A stretch of 64,000 nucleotides of DNA, taken from positions 186,001 through 250,000 of the forward strand of contig NZ_CABVQK010000001.1 of NCBI RefSeq assembly GCF_902499335.1, written 5' to 3'. Every line of letters starts with the position of its first letter. The stretch's first letter is position 1. This DNA comes from Burkholderia lata (GTDB lineage: Bacteria; Pseudomonadota; Gammaproteobacteria; Burkholderiales; Burkholderiaceae). This document shows positions 43,673 through 52,429 of the stretch, in pieces. Position numbers and translations under genes: made by a program. Below the pieces are notes generated by a model that saw nothing but the letters and a program-made list of their open reading frames with translations, was not told the origin of the DNA and did no database searches.

Positions 43673-44404
43673 ATGACTGCCACCGCCCCCCTCTGCCACC
43701 ATCCGGCGAACACGGCTGGCCGCGACTTCGCCGTCGGCGACCTGCACGGCTGCGTGGATGTGCTGCGCGCGCTGCTGCACGACATCCGCTTCGATCCGGC
43801 TCGCGACCGCCTGTTTTCGGTCGGCGACCTCGTCGACCGCGGCCCTGCCTCCGAAACCACGCTCGACCTGCTCGACCGCCCGTGGTGCCACGTCGTGCGC
43901 GGCAATCACGAGGAAGTGATGAGCCTCGTGGCGCGCGGCAAGCTGTCGCCCGACGCGTGGCGCGGGATCGGCGGCGACTGGGGCGCCGACCTGCCGCCGG
44001 AACGGTTGCACGCGCATGCGGCGCGCGTCGACGCGTTGCCGCTGGTGCGCGTGATCGGCGACGGCCCCGGGCGCTTCAACGTGCTGCACGCGGAATTCTT
44101 CGGCTCGGATGCCGATCTCGACACGGGCAGCTATTCGCACGACGTGCGCGAGCGGCTGATCTGGGGCCGCGATCTCGTCCAGGGGCTCGCCGATCCGGCG
44201 AGGCAGGCCGGACTGTCGCTGACCTGCACCGGGCACACGCCGGTGCGTGCGCCGCAGCGGATCGGCGCGCAGTGGTTCATCGACACGGGCGCGTTCGCGC
44301 CGGCCGGGCGGCTCACGCTCGCCGAGCCGCGCACCGGGCGCACGTGGTCGATGACGCAGGCCGAAGCGCGCGAACGCCACTCGGGCGACTGGCCGCTGCC
44401 CTGA
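43673..44404 (+). CDS. Serine/threonine-type metallophosphoesterase (PphA/lambda type)
   Basis: This 243-residue enzyme has all the metal-binding motifs of the PPP family: GDLHGC (residues about 22-27), GDLVDRGP (about 51-58), GNHEEV (about 82-87) and a C-terminal GHTPV. It resembles bacterial PphA and lambda phosphatase; phosphoprotein or dinucleotide substrates are both possible. Confidence 0.9.
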   Translation: MTATAPLCHHPANTAGRDFAVGDLHGCVDVLRALLHDIRFDPARDRLFSVGDLVDRGPASETTLDLLDRPWCHVVRGNHEEVMSLVARGKLSPDAWRGIGGDWGADLPPERLHAHAARVDALPLVRVIGDGPGRFNVLHAEFFGSDADLDTGSYSHDVRERLIWGRDLVQGLADPARQAGLSLTCTGHTPVRAPQRIGAQWFIDTGAFAPAGRLTLAEPRTGRTWSMTQAEARERHSGDWPLP

Positions 44405-44428
44405 GGCGCTGATGCCCGTGGGCGGGCC

Positions 44429-45124
44429 CTAGCCGACCTGGTTCAGTTCGAACACCGCATCGACGGCCGAGCCGTTCCAGTTGTATTCGAGGTACGCCGC
44501 GTGATGGCAGTCGCGCAGCAGCGCGGTGCGGAACGCCGCCAGGCACTCGCCGCGCGGGTCGCGCACCGACGGATAAACGATGCCCGCGCCGCCGGCATTG
44601 CGCACCGCGCGACCGAGCGCCTGCCCGGCGCTGTAATCGAGCGGATGCAGCAGCGCCGGATCGCGCTTCGGCCACACGCGTATATCGGCCACGTCGCCTT
44701 GCGCGATCACCGTATAGAGCCGCATCTGCTGGCGCATCGGCGGCTCCCTCGTCGCGGCCAGGAACAGCGCGCTGTGATAACGCGTTTCGGCGATCGCCGT
44801 GTCACGCGAACGCGCGCAGTAGAACACGCCGTAGCTGCCATCGGAGAAACGGCTGCCCTGCGGATTCAAGTGCGTGAACGCGGCCATGATCGGCCCCCAG
44901 CCCAGCCCGTAGCGGCGCTCGGCGGGCGGCACGAGGTCGAGCGTGCCGACTTCGTTGCGGATGCGGTCGTTGGTCAGCGATTCGAGCGCGTAAAGCGCGT
45001 CGAAATCGTCCGCCGAGGCCACGCGGTCGAACAGGTTGATCGCCGGAAAGCGAGTGGGGATCACGCGATAGGCGGGTGCCCAGTCGACCGCGGTCGTGGG
45101 CCATTGTTGTGCTTGGATCGGCAT
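44429..45124 (-). CDS. RES-domain toxin
   Basis: This 231-residue RES-family protein (FYCARSRDTAIAETRYH, with Arg/Glu residues of the active site) resembles toxins that consume NAD+ by phosphorolysis. It starts 2 bases after the antitoxin stop, a coupled two-gene unit. Compared with classic short RES toxins (about 150 residues) it carries an N-terminal extension. Confidence 0.85.
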   Translation of the reverse strand: MPIQAQQWPTTAVDWAPAYRVIPTRFPAINLFDRVASADDFDALYALESLTNDRIRNEVGTLDLVPPAERRYGLGWGPIMAAFTHLNPQGSRFSDGSYGVFYCARSRDTAIAETRYHSALFLAATREPPMRQQMRLYTVIAQGDVADIRVWPKRDPALLHPLDYSAGQALGRAVRNAGGAGIVYPSVRDPRGECLAAFRTALLRDCHHAAYLEYNWNGSAVDAVFELNQVG

Positions 45125-45126
45125 TG

Positions 45127-45546
45127 TCACGCCCAGCCACCTCGCATCGCGTCGAGATATTGCCGGACGGCGACCAGATCGCCGACGTTGCCGGCGAGCA
45201 TCCGGTCGAGTGCGCGCCTGCCGCCGAACGGCGCCGCATCGTTGGGCCGCTTGACCCACGCATCGGCCGCGGCCGGCTGCGGCAGCAGGATCTGCAGCGC
45301 CTTGTAGATGCCGAGCAGCAGCGATAGCCGCTCGAGCGTATCGCGCGGCAGCCGCGCCGATTCCGGCGTGGACTTCCACTTGAAGAACGTCGAACGGCCG
45401 GGCGACCCGAGCAGCACGATCTGCTCGTCGATCGTCAGCTCCCAGTCGCGCGCGATGTTGAAAAACGCACGCAGGCCGGCCGCCGACATCTGCGCGACCG
45501 AGGCCTGCGGCGGGGCGGAATGCGATTCGTAGGCGGGCTGTGACAT
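45127..45546 (-). CDS. Xre/MbcA/ParS-type antitoxin
   Basis: This 139-residue protein has an N-terminal Xre-like DNA-binding part (about residues 30-75) and the C-terminal DUF2384 toxin-binding segment (RRALDRMLAGNVGDLVAVRQ, then YLDAMRGGW). It should neutralise the RES toxin and repress its own promoter. The ATG at 45546 is chosen; the upstream extension to 45639 runs through the promoter region. Confidence 0.85.
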   Translation of the reverse strand: MSQPAYESHSAPPQASVAQMSAAGLRAFFNIARDWELTIDEQIVLLGSPGRSTFFKWKSTPESARLPRDTLERLSLLLGIYKALQILLPQPAAADAWVKRPNDAAPFGGRRALDRMLAGNVGDLVAVRQYLDAMRGGWA

Positions 45547-45550
45547 GATC

Positions 45551-45585
45551 GTTAGTCTCGAAACGAATTTACTAACAAGATTAGT
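45551..45585. promoter_or_regulatory. Operator/promoter of the Xre-RES toxin-antitoxin unit
   Basis: GTTAGT (45551-45556) and ACTAAC (45571-45576) form an inverted repeat, with a further TTAGT at 45581-45585. On the minus strand, TTGCAA and TAATCT spaced by 16 bases make a promoter that overlaps these repeats, as expected for antitoxin autorepression. Confidence 0.6.
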
Positions 45586-45780
45586 CCATTTTCGTATTTT
45601 TGCAAGGGTCAAGACCCGTCGATTGGCGATTGCTTCCAACGAAACGATATTTTTTGTCCATTCTGGACTCGGATTTTATTTTCTGCGTTAATGACCGTGC
45701 GGACACCGCGCGCAGACGCGGCTCGGGTCCGTGAAACCGTGTCGCACAGAAACCGGAAGCACCCCGCCAAGGAACGCACC

Positions 45781-46563
45781 ATGAAGAGACTGATTGCCGC
45801 TGTTTCGATCGCCCTGCTCGCGGTATCCGCAGGCCCCGCCGTCGCGAAGGACTGGACCACGATCCGCTTCGGCACCGATGCCAGCTACGCGCCGTTCGAG
45901 TCGAAGGCACCCGACGGCAAGCTCGTCGGTTTCGACATCGACCTCGGCAACGAGATCTGCGCGCGCCTGAAGGCGAAGTGCGTGTGGCTCGAGAACGATT
46001 TCGACGGGATGATTCCGGCGCTGAAGGCGAAGAAGTTCGACGCGGTGCTGTCATCGATGTCGATCACGCCGCAGCGCGCGCAGCAGATCGGCTTCACGAC
46101 GAAGATCTACAACCAGCCGACGCGGCTCGTCGTGAAGAAGGGCTCGCCGCTGCTGCCGACGGCCGAATCGCTGAAGGGCAAATCGATCGGCGTCGAGCAG
46201 GGCACGACGCAGGAAACGTACGCGAAGGCGTACTGGGGCAAGCAAGGTGCGAACGTCGTGTCGTACCAGAACCAGGACGGCGTGTACGCGGACCTGACCT
46301 CGGGCCGCCTCGACGCGGCGCTGCAGGATGAAGTGCAGGCGGCCATCGGGTTCCTGAAATCGTCGCGCGGTGCGAACTACACGTTCGTCGGCCCCGAGCT
46401 CGTCGACGAGAAGGTGCTCGGCATCGGCGCGGGCATCGGGCTGCGCAAGGAGGACACCGACCTGAAGGCGAAGATCGACAGCGCAATCCTCGACATGGTC
46501 AAGGACGGCACCTACAAGCGGCTCGCGTCGAAGTACTTCGACTTCGACATCTACGGCGGCTGA
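45781..46563 (+). CDS. Basic amino-acid ABC transporter substrate-binding protein (ArgT/HisJ type)
   Basis: This 260-residue protein has a signal peptide (MKRLIAAVSIALLAVSAGPA, then VA) and the SBP_bac_3 fold (FGTDASYAPFESKAPDGKLV, then GFDIDLGNEICARL). It likely binds lysine, arginine, ornithine or histidine. No permease or ATPase gene is adjacent, so it may serve a transporter encoded elsewhere. Confidence 0.9.
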   Translation: MKRLIAAVSIALLAVSAGPAVAKDWTTIRFGTDASYAPFESKAPDGKLVGFDIDLGNEICARLKAKCVWLENDFDGMIPALKAKKFDAVLSSMSITPQRAQQIGFTTKIYNQPTRLVVKKGSPLLPTAESLKGKSIGVEQGTTQETYAKAYWGKQGANVVSYQNQDGVYADLTSGRLDAALQDEVQAAIGFLKSSRGANYTFVGPELVDEKVLGIGAGIGLRKEDTDLKAKIDSAILDMVKDGTYKRLASKYFDFDIYGG

Positions 46564-47647
46564 AACGGCGTCGCGCGCGTACGGGCGCCACACCCGTCGC
46601 GCGCGTCCGACCGCCCCTCCCCTACAACCAGACGGCGAGCGCATGATGCCGTTTGCCGTCACATCGAATGCATCATCCGTCGTACGTGCGGCACGACGCT
46701 GCGCATTTCATTCGGATTGCAGATTGATCGTTCGCGGGGGCAATGCCCGGCGCGAACAGCAATCGTGCTGCTTCAGTCAGTAGGCGAATATCGGGCGTCG
46801 AGGTACCGGCGCCCGTGCGCACATGCCCTTGCGAATCGGGTTCGCGTGCAGGAAAGTGCCGACCCGGCGCGGATGACCGGCAATCAGCCGGATCCGCCTC
46901 GCACCGGGCGCGGAGAGATGGCCTGTCGATGCATGCCGGCCGGCTGCGAGAACGACGTTGGATCGGCGATGCTCCGAGTCACTGCGATCGCGGCCTGCTT
47001 GCCGCAGTGTGTAGCGATCGTTCATTTTTCTTCCCCGTATCAGTCTGATGGTTGTTCCGGCAACCGGACGAAGCCGGTGCTCCGACGATCAGATGACGAC
47101 GCTCCGTGCTCGCCGGAACGCGGCTGTCGTGCCGCGCTCCGCCGCCGCATCCCCGCGGACTGTGTCCTGGCCGGTACTGACAGGGTTCGCTGCCGAACCG
47201 GACGGACCTTGCATCGTCGACTTTCGCAAGACCACTTTCGCAAGGAGCGGGCCAGCTTCGCGCAAGCCCGCCCGGACAAGGGGTTGACCGGGCAGCATGG
47301 CGGCCGGAACGGGTGCGGAAGGCGGGAAGTTACGAAACTGAAACACGCGGCGCACGGCACGCAGCGGCCACGTGGCGGCCCTGCCTTGCCGGATAAGGCT
47401 GAACAATGGAGCACGGCATTTTTACCGATGGACGGCCGGCCGCTCACCCTGATTCGCCGCGCAAATTTGCCTGGCTGCCGAAGCGAAATGTTTCATGCGC
47501 TTTACATGCTGTCGGCGGCCCGCGAGCCGCGGGTTGTCCGCGCGTGGCGCAGCGCCGTAGTCGTGCCGTGCGTGCCGCCCGTCACGTTCTTGCTGCACCG
47601 GCCCTGGACCGATCGCCGCCCCGGTTCACGCGTCGCGCGTGCACCGC
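46564..47647. other. Kilobase without a supported gene
   Basis: Several long overlapping open frames exist on both strands, but all are Arg/Pro/Ala-rich with no recognisable domain or ribosome site. An 11-bp direct repeat ACTTTCGCAAG occurs at 47220-47230 and 47234-47244. A small RNA or decayed gene cannot be excluded. Confidence 0.5.
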
Positions 47648-49129
47648 TCAGCCGACCCGCTGATGCCCTGCGTCGCCGGACGGCGTGCCGTCATGCCCGC
47701 CGTTGTCGCCGTTCCCGCCGCTGTTGTCGTGATCGTTCAACCCGTGCTCGATCATCATCCGGTAGAGCGTCACGCGCGATATGCCGAGTTCGGCAGCGGC
47801 CTTGTTGATGCGGTGGTCGTTGCGCAGCAGCGCATTCTCGATCGCGGTGCGCTCGGCGAGCGCCCGCGCCTGTTCGAGCGTCACGGGCTCGGTTTCGCCC
47901 GGCGTGTCGAGCCCGAGATCGTGCGGCGTCAGCAGCCTGCTCTCGGCCATCACGATCGCGCGCCGCACGCGGTTGATCAGCTCGCGCACGTTGCCGGGCC
48001 ACTCGTAGCGCCGCATCGCGTCGAGCGCGGCCGACGTGAAGCCGCTGATCTTGCGGCCGCTGTCGGCCTTGTACTTCTGCAGCACGTAATGCGCGAGGAT
48101 GTCGATGTCCTTGCCGCGTGCGCGCAGCGGCGGCTCGTGGATGCGCAGCACGCACAGGCGGTGATAAAGGTCCGCGCGGAAGCGTCCGGCCTCGACCGCG
48201 CCGTCGAGATCCACGTGGGTGGCCGAGATGATCCGCACATCGACCGGAATCGATTCCTGCCCGCCGAGCCGCTCGATCTTCCCTTCCTGCAGGAAACGCA
48301 GCAGACTTGCCTGGCTTTCGACCGGCATGTCGCCGATTTCGTCGAGAAACAGCGTGCCGCCGTTTGCGGATTCGATCCGGCCCGCACGCCGCTGGTTCGC
48401 GCCGGTGAACGCACCGCGTTCGTAGCCGAACAGTTCCGACTGCAGCAGATGATGCGGAATCGCGCCGCAATTGATCGCGACGAACGGCCCCTTGCCGCGG
48501 CCGGAGCGCTCGTGAATCGCGAGCGCCGTCAGCTCCTTGCCGGTGCCCGACTCGCCCGAGATGAACACGCTCGCGTCGGTCTTTGCGACCTTGCGGATCG
48601 TGCTGAACAGCTGCTGCATCGCCTCGCAGTTGCCGATCATCCCGTGTTCGCCGATCGACGCCGCATAGGCCGCGCCGTCGACGCGATCGAGCGCGGCCAT
48701 CCCGCGCGCATGGCCGAGCACGTGCGAAATCCATTCGTAGGGCAACGGAAGGGTCACGTAATCGAAGCAGTAGCTGCGGATCAGTTCGCGCACGGCGGGG
48801 CCGATCGTGATGCCGGCCTGCGCAATGGAAATCCAGCCGATCGCCGGCTGGCTCAGGCACGCCTTCAGCGCGGGATAATCGCGCGACGTAAACCCGGTGA
48901 AATCGACCAGACCGGCGGCGACGGTCACGCCGGACGTCATGTTCTGCGCGGCGCCGGCCGTCTTCGCGACGGAGATTTCCCAGCCGAGCCCGCGCAGTTG
49001 CGCAAGCAACGGCTCGTCGGGCGAACGCATGATCACGAACAGCTTGCGTCCGTCTTCGGGCGCGGTGACGGACACATGCGTCGTCTCGGACACCGCTTGC
49101 CCGTTTGCGTCAGGTGACCTAGCAACCAT
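47648..49129 (-). CDS. VpsR-like sigma-54-dependent activator
   Basis: This 493-residue protein has an N-terminal receiver-like domain of the VpsR type (RKLFVIMRSPDEPLLAQLRG; residues about 25-150), a sigma-54 AAA+ domain (Walker A GESGTGKE, the sigma-54 contact GAFTGA, Walker B LFLDEIGD) and a C-terminal Fis-type HTH (NKAAAELGISRVTLYRMM). VpsR-type proteins control polysaccharide genes and can respond to cyclic di-GMP. The exopolysaccharide operon lies 6.5 kb away on the same strand, so control of it is plausible. The ATG at 49129 has GGGGAA upstream. Confidence 0.88.
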   Translation of the reverse strand: MVARSPDANGQAVSETTHVSVTAPEDGRKLFVIMRSPDEPLLAQLRGLGWEISVAKTAGAAQNMTSGVTVAAGLVDFTGFTSRDYPALKACLSQPAIGWISIAQAGITIGPAVRELIRSYCFDYVTLPLPYEWISHVLGHARGMAALDRVDGAAYAASIGEHGMIGNCEAMQQLFSTIRKVAKTDASVFISGESGTGKELTALAIHERSGRGKGPFVAINCGAIPHHLLQSELFGYERGAFTGANQRRAGRIESANGGTLFLDEIGDMPVESQASLLRFLQEGKIERLGGQESIPVDVRIISATHVDLDGAVEAGRFRADLYHRLCVLRIHEPPLRARGKDIDILAHYVLQKYKADSGRKISGFTSAALDAMRRYEWPGNVRELINRVRRAIVMAESRLLTPHDLGLDTPGETEPVTLEQARALAERTAIENALLRNDHRINKAAAELGISRVTLYRMMIEHGLNDHDNSGGNGDNGGHDGTPSGDAGHQRVG

Positions 49130-49579
49130 CGTTGTTCCCCGCTTGGCGTTGGTATCGCGCCGGCTCGCCGTCGCACGCGACGGACCTCGATAGAACCGAC
49201 ATATTGGCCGCATTTCCGTCCGAATAAAATCCCCCCGCGCACGAATCACGCGAGAGGTGGACATTGTCATGAACGGTATATCGATGCGGCCGACGCAAGG
49301 CTAGATGGGTGTTATCCCGGTGGCGTACGCGGCGCGAACCCTGAACGGGCGGCTGCGCGGCGCGCAAAGCCGCGCCGGTGCTGGCGCATGGCGTTCGCGG
49401 GCGATGCGCTGCACGGAGGATCGGCCCGCCCGCGCATGCGTGCGCAGCCGGTCGAGCGGCCGGCCGGACGCCCGCGCAGCCGGTTCGAATTGACTTCGGT
49501 CAATCGTCAGAGGAAGCCGGCTGATGCACGAATGCAACATGCGCGGCCCGATGCCGCGCGCGCCGGCGCATCGGCGGCT
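49130..49579. other. Gap upstream of the sigma-54 activator
   Basis: Carries the upstream region of the activator gene, with an AT patch (GAATAAAATC, 49221-49230). The rest is GC-rich, and no gene or RNA was recognised. Confidence 0.5.
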
Positions 49580-50503
49580 TCAGCGGCCCGATGCGAGCGG
49601 TGCCGGCGCGTTCGCGCGACCGCGGCCGGCCGGCGTGCCGCCGTGTTCGCCGTAGGCGGCGGCGAGCGCGTCGACCCGCGCCAGATGGTGGTGGTTGTCG
49701 TGATCCCACGGATGGAAGCCCGGCCGGAAGAAGCTCAGCCATTCGCCGGCGATGCGCGGGAACAGCCCGCGGCGCGGCCCGTACAGGAACGCGATCATCC
49801 GCAGCATGCCGCGCACGTGATGGCCGGCGCCGCGATCGCGCCACAACAGCGTCGCGTGCATCAGGAACACGGTCGGCCAGAACGTCAGCGTCGTCAGCAG
49901 ATACACGCCGATGCGGATCAGGTAACGGCGCAGCCCCGGTTCCATCGCGGCGTTCCATACGTCGAACGACACGGCCTTGTGCTCGGTTTCCTCGAGTGCG
50001 TGCCAGATCCACATCTGGCGGTAGCCCTCTACCGAGCCGTCGAGGCGCGTCGGGTCGCGCAGCAGCCAGTCGGCAAGCATCGCCGTGTAGTGCTCCGCCG
50101 CGACCGTATGCGCGAGCTGCACCGAATGCGGGAGCTTGCGCTTCATGTAGCCGAGCACCGTCCACACGCGCTTGTCGAGCTTGCGCGCGGGCAGGTGATT
50201 CGCCTGCATCAGCTCGTTGTACTCGATGTGCTCGCGCGTGTGCATCGCCTCCTGGCCGATGAAGCCGAGCACCTGCTGCTTCAGCACGGGATCGTCGATC
50301 CGGTCGCGGTAGTTGCGCACCGAATCCATGAAGAAACGCTCGCCGGCCGGGAACAGCAGCGACAACGCGTTGAAGAAATGGGTCACGTGCGACCCGAGGC
50401 CATGCCAGTCCTTCGCGCGTTCGACCGGCAGGTCGAAGCGCAGGTCGCGGCGCACCGGCATGATCCCGGCTGCGGTGGCGGAAGCGGCTGACTTCATGTT
50501 CAT
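49580..50503 (-). CDS. Metal-dependent hydrolase (PF10118 family)
   Basis: This 307-residue protein belongs to the predicted metal-dependent hydrolase family with ExxH-type helices (GQEAMHTREHIEYNEL near residue 93; ALEETEHKAVSFDVWN near residue 175). A membrane-associated hydrophobic segment lies around residue 215. The substrate is unknown. AGGAGA precedes the ATG at 50503; the second Met at residue 3 is also possible. An inverted repeat upstream suggests TetR-type control. Confidence 0.83.
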   Translation of the reverse strand: MNMKSAASATAAGIMPVRRDLRFDLPVERAKDWHGLGSHVTHFFNALSLLFPAGERFFMDSVRNYRDRIDDPVLKQQVLGFIGQEAMHTREHIEYNELMQANHLPARKLDKRVWTVLGYMKRKLPHSVQLAHTVAAEHYTAMLADWLLRDPTRLDGSVEGYRQMWIWHALEETEHKAVSFDVWNAAMEPGLRRYLIRIGVYLLTTLTFWPTVFLMHATLLWRDRGAGHHVRGMLRMIAFLYGPRRGLFPRIAGEWLSFFRPGFHPWDHDNHHHLARVDALAAAYGEHGGTPAGRGRANAPAPLASGR

Positions 50504-51078
50504 CGTTCTCCTGGTTCCGGAGCGGCCCGGCGCGTCACTCGACGCGGCCGGCGCGGGCCCGGGCGGCGCGTCGCGCACCGCCAAAATCTTGACATCGACA
50601 GATGTAAAGATAGGCCGCCCGCAGCGGCACGCGCAAGCTGCGCGGTAGATGCGCGCTTCCAAACAGGGCACGGTCGAAAAGGCGGAAAAAACGGCGTTCG
50701 AACGGCATCCGGACGGGGCGGGATTCGAACGCGCGCGGTGGCTCGCGAGCGATACGCGCTGACCCGCGCGGTGCCATGGTGGCGGCCCGAAAGCCCCGTG
50801 TGGCGGGTGTTTCGCGGAATCCGGCGAAGCGGCGCGGCACGCTACCGAGCTCCCCGGTAGCACCGATTCATACACCCGCCGCACTCGCGCGGTGCAACCG
50901 CCGTCGCGAGGCTCGCAAAAAATTCAAACACGCGTTCCATTTGCGTTTCGGACGATCGCGGCCGAGGTGGTGCGCCGCCGCCCGCGACACGCGCGCGACC
51001 GGGCGAAAGCCACGAGCGGCGGCCCGCTGCGCGCTCGCCTACAATAGCGGTTTTACCCATCCTTTTTCAGGAGAAGTC
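50504..51078. other. Gap between hydrolase and FKBP genes
   Basis: Holds the divergent control regions of the hydrolase (inverted repeat at 50592) and the FKBP gene (a -10-like TACAAT at 51040-51045 and CAGGAG before the ATG). No supported gene lies in between. Confidence 0.5.
50592..50605. promoter_or_regulatory. Inverted repeat upstream of the hydrolase
   Basis: ACATC (50592-50596) and GATGT (50601-50605) with 4 bases between form a 14-bp operator-like site about 90 bases before the hydrolase start, overlapping a TTTACA -35-like hexamer on the minus strand. The size fits a TetR-type dimer. Confidence 0.45.
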
Positions 51079-51420
51079 ATGTCTGTCATCACGACCGAAT
51101 CGGGCCTCAAATACGAAGACCTGACCGAAGGCACCGGCGACGTAGCGCAAGCCGGCCAGACCGTCAGCGTCCACTACACGGGCTGGCTGACCGACGGTCA
51201 GAAATTCGACTCGAGCAAGGATCGCAACGACCCGTTCGCGTTCGTGCTCGGCGGCGGCATGGTCATCAAGGGCTGGGACGAAGGCGTGCAGGGCATGAAA
51301 GTCGGCGGCGTGCGTCGCCTGACGATCCCGCCGCAACTCGGCTACGGCCCGCGCGGCGCAGGCGGCGTGATTCCGCCGAATGCCACGCTCGTGTTCGAAG
51401 TCGAACTGCTCGACATCTGA
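51079..51420 (+). CDS. FKBP-type peptidyl-prolyl isomerase
   Basis: This 113-residue single-domain FKBP ([20 protein letters not shown], then [13 protein letters not shown] and [14 protein letters not shown]) has no signal peptide, so it acts in the cytoplasm on proline isomerisation. It is close to the small FKBPs of Burkholderia and Neisseria. Confidence 0.95.
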   Translation: MSVITTESGLKYEDLTEGTGDVAQAGQTVSVHYTGWLTDGQKFDSSKDRNDPFAFVLGGGMVIKGWDEGVQGMKVGGVRRLTIPPQLGYGPRGAGGVIPPNATLVFEVELLDI

Positions 51421-51455
51421 CACCGCACTCGAGCCGCTAGCTGACGCCCTGCCTC

Positions 51456-52229
51456 ATGGCACACCTTCCGTCCCCCACCGTCGCGCTGCAACGCTACGAC
51501 ACGCTCGAAGCGTCGGACGTGCACGACTTTCACCAGATCGTGCTCGGCATCGACGGCGCGATGGTGATGGCGGTGGACGGCGTCAGCCAGCGGCTCGACC
51601 GGCACGGCGCGTGGCTGGTTCCGGCCGGCGCCCGCCACGATTACGCGGGCCTGGGCGAGAACCGCCAGCTCGTGCTCAATCTTCCCCTCGCATCGCTCGC
51701 GGTGCCGCAGCGGCTATTCGACAGCGCGCGCGCCGTGGCGATCGATCCGGCACTGACGTCGCTGGTCGCGCAGATCGCGGCCGCCGCCGCGCAACTCGAA
51801 GCACCCGCCGGCGACGCGCAGCACGCGGCCGCGCACCGTTTCCAGTGGCAGGCCGCCGCGCGGCTGTGCGGCGCGCTGATCGACGAACGCGACATCGCCG
51901 CGCCCGCCTCGGGCCTCGATTTCGCGCGCATCGACCGCTGGCTGCGCGCACGGCTCGCGGAGCCGCTACGCATCGCCGATCTCGCCGCGCACTGCGGCTA
52001 CGGGATGCGCCGCTTTCATCAACTGTTCGTCGACGCATTCGGCGAAACGCCGCATCGCTACCTGCAGCGGCTCAGGCTCGACGCGGCCGTGATCCTGCTC
52101 GCGGACGGCCGGTATCCGCTCGTCGATATCGCCGGGATGGTCGGCTTCGCGGATCAAAGCACGTTCACGCACGCTTTCACGAAGCGCTTCGGCGTTGCGC
52201 CGGGTCGCTGGCGCGGCGAGCGGCATTGA
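51456..52229 (+). CDS. AraC-family transcriptional regulator
   Basis: This 257-residue protein has an N-terminal cupin-like domain (residues 1-90) and two C-terminal AraC HTHs (LRIADLAAHCGYGMRRFHQL; ADIAGMVGFADQSTFTHAF-like second helix). It may control the MFS gene at 52430, 200 bases downstream on the same strand. Confidence 0.9.
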   Translation: MAHLPSPTVALQRYDTLEASDVHDFHQIVLGIDGAMVMAVDGVSQRLDRHGAWLVPAGARHDYAGLGENRQLVLNLPLASLAVPQRLFDSARAVAIDPALTSLVAQIAAAAAQLEAPAGDAQHAAAHRFQWQAAARLCGALIDERDIAAPASGLDFARIDRWLRARLAEPLRIADLAAHCGYGMRRFHQLFVDAFGETPHRYLQRLRLDAAVILLADGRYPLVDIAGMVGFADQSTFTHAFTKRFGVAPGRWRGERH

Positions 52230-52429
52230 ACGCAGCCGCGGTCCCGCGCTGAACACGCTTCAACGCACGTAGCGGCACGGCTCGGCAAACCGCGTTCGCG
52301 CCGGCCCGGCCGCAGCATTCGTCGTTCCCGCTTCGTTCCCGCTCGCTACCCCACTGCTTCGCATCTGGCGTTTCGACGCTTCACGTTCCGCTGAAACATC
52401 GCCTGCCGGCCGCGTCCTACGATTGACGC

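Noticed and set aside
46717..47808. Plus-strand frame of 363 codons in the gap before the sigma-54 activator
   Set aside because: No domain, poor composition (many Arg/Cys/Pro), and its end overlaps the activator gene on the other strand.
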